The translations under genes were made by a program, and so were the position numbers. From assembly GCF_006494775.1 (NCBI RefSeq), contig NZ_CP041146.1, positions 2,976,001 to 3,040,000 on the forward strand: a stretch of 64,000 nucleotides of DNA, given 5' to 3'. The DNA is from Nocardioides humi. Lineage in GTDB: Bacteria; Actinomycetota; Actinomycetes; Propionibacteriales; Nocardioidaceae. This document shows positions 58,623 through 64,000 of the stretch, piece by piece (position 1 is the stretch's first letter; each line of letters begins with the position of its first letter). Under the pieces are notes generated by a model. It was not told the origin of the DNA, searched no databases, and saw only the letters and a list, made by a program, of their open reading frames with translations.

Positions 58623-60115
58623 GGCGCGATCCGCTCGCCCGCGACCGGATCGTGCGCGGGCCGGTACAGGTCCCGCACGATCACCGCGGCGAGGTACAGC
58701 TCGCCGGCCACCCGCACCACGATCCCGACCCAGTAGAACCCGGCGTCGCCGCCGCCCGCGGGCGCGAGGTAGCCGCCGAGGTACCACCAGATCGTGCAGA
58801 AGTAGAAGACCTCGCAGGCCTGCCACACGATCTGGTCGCGCCAGCGCGGCCGCGCCAGGACGGCGAGCGGGAGCAGCCACAGGACGTACTGCGGCGAGTA
58901 GACCTTGTTGACCAGCAGGAAGCCCACGACGATCAGGTAGCCCAGCTGGGCGAGGCGGGGTACGGGGGTGCAGGAATCACCGCTGAGGCGGTGAAACTGG
59001 CGCTTCTTGCCCGTTGCAACGGGCAAGAAGCGCAGGAAACGCCACGTAAGCGGTGATTCCTGCACCCCCCGCCCCGCCGTCAGGCCGATCACGAACACCC
59101 CGAGGCACCAGCCGCCGAAGAGGATCCAGGACCACAGGTTGATCGTGTGGGCGGAGAAGCCGACGTTCCCGGCCTGGTCGACCAGCATCCACAGCGAGCC
59201 GAGGTCGGCCTTGCGGTCGGCGTTGAAGGACCAGAACACCTTCCACTGGTCCGGGCCGGTGAGGTACGCCGGCGCGTTGGCGATCACCCACGCGGCCACC
59301 GCCCACACCGCGGCCACCACGAACCGTCCCGGCTGGCGCCGCCGCAGGCAGATGACCAGCAGCCCGCCGAGCAGGAACAGCGGGTACAGCTTGGCGGCGG
59401 TGCCGAGCCCGATCAGGACGCCGGTCAGCACCGGGCGGTCGCGCGACCACGCCCACAGCGCCCCCGCCACGAGGACGACGGGCAGCAGGTCCCAGTTGAT
59501 CAGGCCGGTGAGCAGCAGGGTCGGTGAGAGGGCGAAGGCCGCCGCGTCCCAGGGCCGGGTGCGATGGACGCCGGCCAGCAGCCAGGTGGACAGCAGCGCC
59601 AGCGCGCCGAAGCCGACGGCGTTGACCAGCAGGAAGATGGTCTGCTCGTCGTCGACCTCCGGGTCGCCGTACAGCTGGTCGACAGGGGTGCGGTAGCGCT
59701 CCTCGAGGTCGGGCGAGCCGTTCAGCCAGTGGGTGACCCAGGCGGTGCCCCACGCCCAGTAGGCGATGCCGGCGGGGTACTCCATGACCTCGTAGCGCGC
59801 CCGGACCTGCTCGTCGTCGGAGTAGGGCCAGGCATTCTCCGCCAGCCCGCGTGGCACGTACAGCGGCCGCAGGTCGGTGTAGCACATGTGGGAGTAGACC
59901 CAGTTCTGGTCGTGCCCCTTCGCCAGCGAGCACGGCGCCTTCTGGACCAGTCCCGCCGCGAACACCACAGCGGTCAGCAGGAGCAGCACCCGCGCCGACG
60001 TCCACCACCGGTGCGTGCGCGCCCGGTCGCCCATCGGCCCGCCGACGACCTCGCTCAGCGCCGTGACGACCGGGTCGTCGCGGGTGGGGTGGACGTGCTG
60101 GTCGACGCCGGTCAC
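58580..60115 (-). CDS. GT87-type polyprenol-linked mannosyltransferase-like membrane protein with an in-frame palindromic insertion
   Basis: A 511-residue protein with about 10-12 membrane helices and DUF2029/GT87 features: DLRPLYVPRGLAENAWPYSD after the first helix (catalytic-type Asp), RYEVMEYPAGIAYWAWGTAW, LLLTGLINWDLLPVVLVAGA and VNKVYSPQYVLWLLPLAVLA. It resembles the ponA1-adjacent GT87 protein of mycobacteria, thought to work on lipid-linked sugars. Residues about 349-384 (LTWRFLRFLPVATGKKRQFH and flanks) come from a 106-bp palindromic element placed in frame between two helices. It starts 4 bp from the PBP stop. Confidence 0.86.
   Translation of the reverse strand: MTGVDQHVHPTRDDPVVTALSEVVGGPMGDRARTHRWWTSARVLLLLTAVVFAAGLVQKAPCSLAKGHDQNWVYSHMCYTDLRPLYVPRGLAENAWPYSDDEQVRARYEVMEYPAGIAYWAWGTAWVTHWLNGSPDLEERYRTPVDQLYGDPEVDDEQTIFLLVNAVGFGALALLSTWLLAGVHRTRPWDAAAFALSPTLLLTGLINWDLLPVVLVAGALWAWSRDRPVLTGVLIGLGTAAKLYPLFLLGGLLVICLRRRQPGRFVVAAVWAVAAWVIANAPAYLTGPDQWKVFWSFNADRKADLGSLWMLVDQAGNVGFSAHTINLWSWILFGGWCLGVFVIGLTAGRGVQESPLTWRFLRFLPVATGKKRQFHRLSGDSCTPVPRLAQLGYLIVVGFLLVNKVYSPQYVLWLLPLAVLARPRWRDQIVWQACEVFYFCTIWWYLGGYLAPAGGGDAGFYWVGIVVRVAGELYLAAVIVRDLYRPAHDPVAGERIAPQSVTTTRSNPVAV
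58964..59069. repeat. Family-2 palindromic element, copy 1, inside the GT87 gene
   Basis: Outer arms GGGGGTGCAGGAATCACCGC (from 58964) and the complementary end to 59069 pair over 21 bp. The centre is a perfect 34-bp palindrome with no loop (59000-59033: GCGCTTCTTGCCCGTTG and its complement). The copy at 62413-62508 has the same plan. About 102 bp are inserted relative to the expected gene, a multiple of three, so the frame is kept. Confidence 0.88.
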
Positions 60116-60118
60116 GGA

Positions 60119-62359
60119 TCAGCGCGGACGGCGGCGGCCGTGCCGGACCCGCGGCTGGCCGAGGGCGGTCGGCGTCGTCGGCGGAGGGGTGGTCACCGGA
60201 TCGGTCGGCGGCGGGACCTCCGTGGTCGGCGGCGGCGGGACCTCCGTCGTCACCGGGGGCGCCGGCACCTCCGGGGGTGCCTCGCTGGTCAGGCTCTTCT
60301 TCGGCTTCTTGGTCTTCTTCGGCTCCGGCGGCGGGGGCGGCGGCAGCTTCTCGTGGCCGTCGGAGGGCGCCTCGCCCTTGACCCACGCGGCGCCCGGCAG
60401 GCTCTCGACCTCCTCGCCGTCGAGGGCCTTGGTCATCACCGCGGTCCACGTGCTCGCGGGATAGGCGCCACCGAAGTACGACGGCAGCCAGTCCTTGAGC
60501 TGCTCGTTGCCCTTGCCGCGCACGTACATCACCGCGGTCGCGAGCTGCGGCGTGTAGCCGACGAACCAGGCCGAGGACACCTCGCCCCTGCCGTTGGTGG
60601 CCGTGCCGGTCTTGGCGGCGGCCGGGCGGCGCAGGCCGAGGGCCGACGTACCGGATCCGGACTTCACGACCTGCTGGAGGGCGTAGCCCACGTCGTCGGC
60701 GACGCCCTCGGGGATCGCCTCGTGCGTGGTGACCTTGTGGTTGTAGCGGACCACGCCGTCGCGGTCGACGACCTTCTCGATGATGTAGGCGTCGGCCGCC
60801 ACGCCGCGGTTGGCGATGGTGGCGTAGCCGTTGGCCATGTTGATCGGGCTGACCGTCTGCGAGCCCAGCGAGACGCCGGTGTTGGCCTGCAGGCCCGGGC
60901 TCGAGGTCGGGATGCCGTACGGCTTGGTGGCCGGCTGGTCCGGCGGGATGCCCATCGCGTTGGCGGTCTCGATGATCTGCGTCGGCCCGTCCGGCATCCC
61001 CAGGGTGAGGTCGATGTAGGCGGTGTTGATCGAGTCCGCGGTGGCCTTGATCAGGTCGACCCGGCCGTAGCTGCGGTTGCCCTGGTTCTCGACCGGGCGG
61101 CCGCCGCCGGGCAGGTCGTAGGGGGAGTTGCCGTCGAAGGTGTCCTTGAGCTCGAAACCGGACTCGATGCCGGCCGCGAGCGCGAACGGCTTGAACGTCG
61201 AGCCAGCCTGGCCGCCCTCGACGGCCCAGTTGAGCTGCGACTGCAGGAAGTCCTGGCCGCCGTAGAAGCCACGCACCGCGCCGGTGCCGGGCTCCACCGA
61301 GGCGACGCCGACGTGCAGCTGCTTGGGCCCGAAGCCCTCCGGCCGCTCCTCGGCGACCCCCTGGGCCGCGGCGCTCATCGCCTTCTTGGTGAACGTCGTG
61401 GTGACCCGGAGGCCGCCGCCGTTGATCTCCTGCTCGCTGAACCCGAGCCGGAGCAGCTCCTTGCGGACCATCGTCAGCGCGTGGCCGCGCTGGCCGCCGT
61501 ACTGGGCGTTCTGCTTGATCTCGGGGAACTTCGGCAGGCCCTCGCTCGCCTTCGCGACCTCGTCGGCCGGGGCGGTGCCCATCTCCTCCATGGACGCGAG
61601 GACGTACTTGTAGCGCCCGAACAGCCGCTCGGCCGCCCCCTCGTTGTCGGGGTCGAGCCGGTTGGGGTTGTTGAGGATCGCGGCCAGGGTCGCGGACTGC
61701 TTGAGGTTGAGCTTCGCTGCGTCCTTGCCGAAGTACGCCTGCGCCGCGGCCTGGATGCCGTAGGCCCCGCGCCCGAAGTAGATGGTGTTGAGGTAGCCCT
61801 CGAGGATGTCCTGCTTGCTCAGCTGGTTCTTGATCTTGAGCGAGAGGATCGCTTCCTTCGCCTTCCGCTTCCAGGTGCGCTCCTGGCTGAGGTAGAGGAT
61901 CTTGACGTACTGCTGGGTGATCGTCGACGCGCCCTGGGTGGCGTTGCCCTGGGCGTTGCTGAACGCCGCCCGCAGGATGCCCTTGGGGTCGATGCCGTTG
62001 TCGGTCCAGAAGCTCTGGTTCTCCGCCGCGACCGTCGCGTCCTTCATGTACTGCGGCATCTCGTCGTAGTCGATCGAGTCACGCTTCTGGACCGCGAACT
62101 GGCCCAGCTGCGCCTTGCCGTCGGAGTAGAAGACCTGCGTCGTCTCGGTGAGGAACTCGGCGTTCGGGTCGGGGATGTCGATCGACCGGTAGGCCACGAA
62201 GAAGCCGCCGGCGCCGAGCAGCGCCATCACCACGCACCCGACGAGACCCCAGATCGTGAGCAGCTTCAGCCGCTGCTTCCAGGTCCGCGGCGCGCGGTCC
62301 TTCCCGCGCGACTTCGACCGCTTGGCCGACGCTCCGGACTTCCGTTTTCCCTGAACCAC
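60119..62359 (-). CDS. ponA: Bifunctional class A penicillin-binding protein
   Basis: A 746-residue PBP from the GTG at 62359. One membrane anchor (LLTIWGLVGCVVMALLGAGG), then a glycosyltransferase domain (AAENQSFWTDNGIDPKGILR with catalytic Glu, GASTITQQYVK, EGYLNTIYFGRGAYGIQAAA) and a transpeptidase domain with the serine in GGQAGSTFKPFALAAG, the SIN motif and KTGTATNGRGE. The last 80 residues are Pro/Thr-rich with a basic end. It polymerises and cross-links peptidoglycan. Position beside GT87, padR and ino1 matches ponA1 of mycobacteria. An ATG at 62407 is an alternative start. Confidence 0.94.
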   Translation of the reverse strand: MVQGKRKSGASAKRSKSRGKDRAPRTWKQRLKLLTIWGLVGCVVMALLGAGGFFVAYRSIDIPDPNAEFLTETTQVFYSDGKAQLGQFAVQKRDSIDYDEMPQYMKDATVAAENQSFWTDNGIDPKGILRAAFSNAQGNATQGASTITQQYVKILYLSQERTWKRKAKEAILSLKIKNQLSKQDILEGYLNTIYFGRGAYGIQAAAQAYFGKDAAKLNLKQSATLAAILNNPNRLDPDNEGAAERLFGRYKYVLASMEEMGTAPADEVAKASEGLPKFPEIKQNAQYGGQRGHALTMVRKELLRLGFSEQEINGGGLRVTTTFTKKAMSAAAQGVAEERPEGFGPKQLHVGVASVEPGTGAVRGFYGGQDFLQSQLNWAVEGGQAGSTFKPFALAAGIESGFELKDTFDGNSPYDLPGGGRPVENQGNRSYGRVDLIKATADSINTAYIDLTLGMPDGPTQIIETANAMGIPPDQPATKPYGIPTSSPGLQANTGVSLGSQTVSPINMANGYATIANRGVAADAYIIEKVVDRDGVVRYNHKVTTHEAIPEGVADDVGYALQQVVKSGSGTSALGLRRPAAAKTGTATNGRGEVSSAWFVGYTPQLATAVMYVRGKGNEQLKDWLPSYFGGAYPASTWTAVMTKALDGEEVESLPGAAWVKGEAPSDGHEKLPPPPPPEPKKTKKPKKSLTSEAPPEVPAPPVTTEVPPPPTTEVPPPTDPVTTPPPTTPTALGQPRVRHGRRRPR

Positions 62360-62412
62360 GCAGGACAGGGTACGGCGCGGGGCTGAGTGACCCGATTTCC
62401 CGGGCATCCGCT

Positions 62413-62508
62413 TGCAGGAATCACCGCTGAAGCGGTGAAACTGTCACTTCTTGACCGTTGCAACGGTCAAGAAGTGAGGGAAGCACCGCTGAAGCGGCGA
62501 TTCCTGCG
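62413..62508. repeat. Family-2 palindromic element, copy 2, intergenic
   Basis: Outer arms GCAGGAATCACCGCT (62414-62428) and AGCGGCGATTCCTGC (62493-62507) and a perfect 34-bp central palindrome at 62444-62477 (TCACTTCTTGACCGTTG and its complement). Compared with copy 1, three base pairs of the central stem differ and each change is matched on the other arm. It lies between the divergent PBP and padR genes, upstream of both. Confidence 0.88.
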
Positions 62509-62596
62509 CCCGGCCGCAGCAGCCGCGCGCCCCGATCCGACACCCGCGATCCATCGGGAGTTCACGTCCCGCGGATATATCGCTACGATAGGTCGC

Positions 62597-63190
62597 ATGG
62601 CACGGCGCGGGGACACCATCGAGCTCGCAGTCCTCGGACTGCTGCACGAGGGACCCATGCACGGCTACGAGCTGCGCAAGCGGCTCAACCTGATGCTGGG
62701 CTGGGGCCGACTGCTGTCGTACGGCTCCCTCTACCCCGCGCTGAAGAAGATGCTCCGCGGCAACCTCATCGAGGAGACCGTGCCCTCGGGCCCCCAGACC
62801 CGGCGGCAGCGGATCGTCTACCAGGTGACCGACCTGGGCACCCAGGAGTTCTCGCGCCTGATGTCGGAGGTGGGTCCGACCGCATGGGAGGACGACAACT
62901 TCGACATCCGGTTCCGGTTCTTCTCCTCCACCGACATGGAGATCCGGCTGCGCGTCCTCGAAGGGCGTCGCTCCCGGCTCCAGGAGCGGCTCGACCGCGT
63001 CCAGCGCGAGCTGGCGATGACGCAGGCCGAGGCCGACCGGTACGCCGCCGAGCTGCAGCGTCACGGCGTGGAGTCCGTCGAGCGTGAGGTCCGGTGGCTC
63101 TCGGAGCTCATCAACGCCGAGCGCAACGTGCAGCAGGCACCACCCGGTCCGGAGACGGCGACGCCGGCGACACCGTCGACGCCGTCCTGA
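62597..63190 (+). CDS. PadR family transcriptional regulator
   Basis: A 197-residue PadR protein: winged helix TIELAVLGLLHEGPMHGYEL ... GRLLSYGSLYPALKKMLRGN ... RQRIVYQVTDLG, then a long coiled C-terminal region (RRSRLQERLDRVQRELAMTQ). In related actinobacteria a PadR gene precedes ino1, as here (75 bp gap). It may control inositol synthesis or the divergent PBP. GGATATATCGCTACGATAGG before the ATG (62572-62592) has the form of a PadR site. Confidence 0.9.
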   Translation: MARRGDTIELAVLGLLHEGPMHGYELRKRLNLMLGWGRLLSYGSLYPALKKMLRGNLIEETVPSGPQTRRQRIVYQVTDLGTQEFSRLMSEVGPTAWEDDNFDIRFRFFSSTDMEIRLRVLEGRRSRLQERLDRVQRELAMTQAEADRYAAELQRHGVESVEREVRWLSELINAERNVQQAPPGPETATPATPSTPS

Positions 63191-63265
63191 CCGGCACGAG
63201 CAAGCGGATCAGGTCAGCGCCTGTTCATTTCACGAGATGTCATGAGTAGCAAGGAAGGAAACCCC

Positions 63266-64000
63266 ATGGGTTCGGTTCGAGTAGCGATCGCCGGCGTGGG
63301 CAACTGCGCCACGTCCCTCATCCAGGGCGTGCAGTACTACCGGGACGCCGATGCCGCGAGCACCGTCCCGGGGCTCATGCACGTCCAGTTCGGCGACTAC
63401 CACGTCGGCGACGTCCAGTTCGTCGCGGCGTTCGACGTCGACGACAAGAAGGTCGGCAAGGACCTCTCCGAGGCCATCAACGCCTCCGAGAACAACACCA
63501 TCAAGATCGCCGACGTCCCCACGCTCGGCATCGAGGTGCAGCGTGGCCCGACCCTCGACGGTCTCGGCAAGTACTACCGCGCCACCATCGAGGAGTCCGC
63601 CGCCGAGCCGGTCGACGTCGTGCAGGCGCTCAAGGACGCCGAGGTCGACGTCCTCGTCTCCTACCTCCCGGTGGGCTCCGAGGAGGCCGACAAGTTCTAC
63701 GCCCAGTGCGCGATCGACGCCGGCGTGGCCTTCGTCAACGCCCTCCCCGTCTTCATCGCCTCCGACCCGGTGTGGGCCAAGAAGTTCGAGGACGCCGGCG
63801 TCCCGATCGTCGGCGACGACATCAAGTCCCAGGTCGGCGCCACCATCACCCACCGGGTGATGGCGAAGCTCTTCGAGGACCGCGGCGTCGCGCTGGACCG
63901 CACGTACCAGCTCAACGTCGGCGGCAACATGGACTTCAAGAACATGCTCGAGCGCGAGCGCCTGGAGTCCAAGAAGGTCTCCAAGACCCAGGCCGTCACC
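63266..64000 (+). CDS. ino1: Myo-inositol-1-phosphate synthase (3' end beyond the window)
   Basis: 245 residues are visible, from ATG 63266 with an AAGGAAGG ribosome site to the end of the window, about two thirds of the usual 360. [20 protein letters not shown] is the NAD-binding start; [56 protein letters not shown] and [20 protein letters not shown] are family blocks. It converts glucose-6-phosphate to inositol-1-phosphate for mycothiol and phosphatidylinositol lipids in actinobacteria. Confidence 0.96.
   Translation, partial: MGSVRVAIAGVGNCATSLIQGVQYYRDADAASTVPGLMHVQFGDYHVGDVQFVAAFDVDDKKVGKDLSEAINASENNTIKIADVPTLGIEVQRGPTLDGLGKYYRATIEESAAEPVDVVQALKDAEVDVLVSYLPVGSEEADKFYAQCAIDAGVAFVNALPVFIASDPVWAKKFEDAGVPIVGDDIKSQVGATITHRVMAKLFEDRGVALDRTYQLNVGGNMDFKNMLERERLESKKVSKTQAVT

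Noticed and set aside
62387..62596. N-terminal extension of PadR through the family-2 repeat
   Set aside because: It would read the palindrome (SLLDRCNGQEVREAPLKRRF) as protein; the ATG at 62597 gives a normal PadR start.
1..64000. tRNA or rRNA genes
   Set aside because: No sequence with the conserved tRNA T-loop and CCA-side pattern or rRNA segments was noticed by eye on either strand; a dedicated scan was not possible.

Overview
The window is about 72% G+C, uses many GTG starts and overlapping stop/start codons (GTGA or ATGA), and has the gene complement of a high-GC actinobacterium. The right-hand part has the order ino1 - padR - bifunctional PBP (ponA1-like) - GT87 membrane protein ... 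rpsF - ssb - rpsR - rplI ... dnaB, which matches the near-origin region of mycobacteria and relatives. Protein style (SigJ/ECF41 with its AhpD-like partner, CadI-type VOC, actinobacterial SSB) fits a Nocardioidaceae-like organism, perhaps Nocardioides. The genus is an inference.

Layout. 1-2.7 kb: tail of a secreted protein and a copper P-type ATPase. 2.8-4.4 kb: VOC, DUF2784 and GrpB genes. 4.4-10.3 kb: a tightly coupled minus-strand operon of VanX-like dipeptidase, alanine racemase, D-Ala-D-Ala ligase, membrane acyltransferase, histidine kinase and LuxR-type regulator. It resembles a vanG/vanC-type cluster in which the membrane racemase VanT is split into two genes. 10.4-14.3 kb: a truncated SWIM protein and a two-component system whose kinase is fused to a DUF4153 membrane domain. 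14.4-22 kb: transporters, an ECF41 sigma factor with partner, MarR/DoxX, and a TMEM165-type exporter behind a yybP-ykoY (Mn2+) riboswitch. 22-24 kb: an arsenic module (CadI/ArsI-like VOC, ArsR, aquaglyceroporin, ArsC) with no pump. 24-42 kb: mixed accessory metabolism with many local regulators (TetR, ArsR, MerR, WYL, LuxR-like), often with a visible palindromic operator beside the gene. 43-46 kb: dnaB interrupted by a 424-residue homing-type intein. 46-64 kb: the conserved near-origin block mixed with MATE, FHA-protease, endonuclease IV, FemX and racemase genes.

The most unusual content is a set of long palindromic elements. Family 1 has three copies (9781-9943, 25871-26034, 27620-27834). 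They share an internal core, but each has its own long terminal arms that pair with each other. Family 2 has two copies (58964-59069, 62413-62508) whose differences are compensated across the stems. One member of each family lies inside a protein-coding gene and keeps the frame open (the VanX-like gene and the GT87 gene), like the palindromic elements known from Rickettsia. Other copies start at the stop codons of flanking genes, as if serving as two-way terminators.

A caution on quality: at least six places look like one missing base in a G/C homopolymer (3632-3637, 33591-33595, 34778-34782, 39234-39242, 49645-49649, 53325-53334). One of them removes the conserved terminal Phe of SSB. A systematic sequencing deletion error is more likely than six independent mutations, so the disrupted genes listed here are probably intact in the organism.
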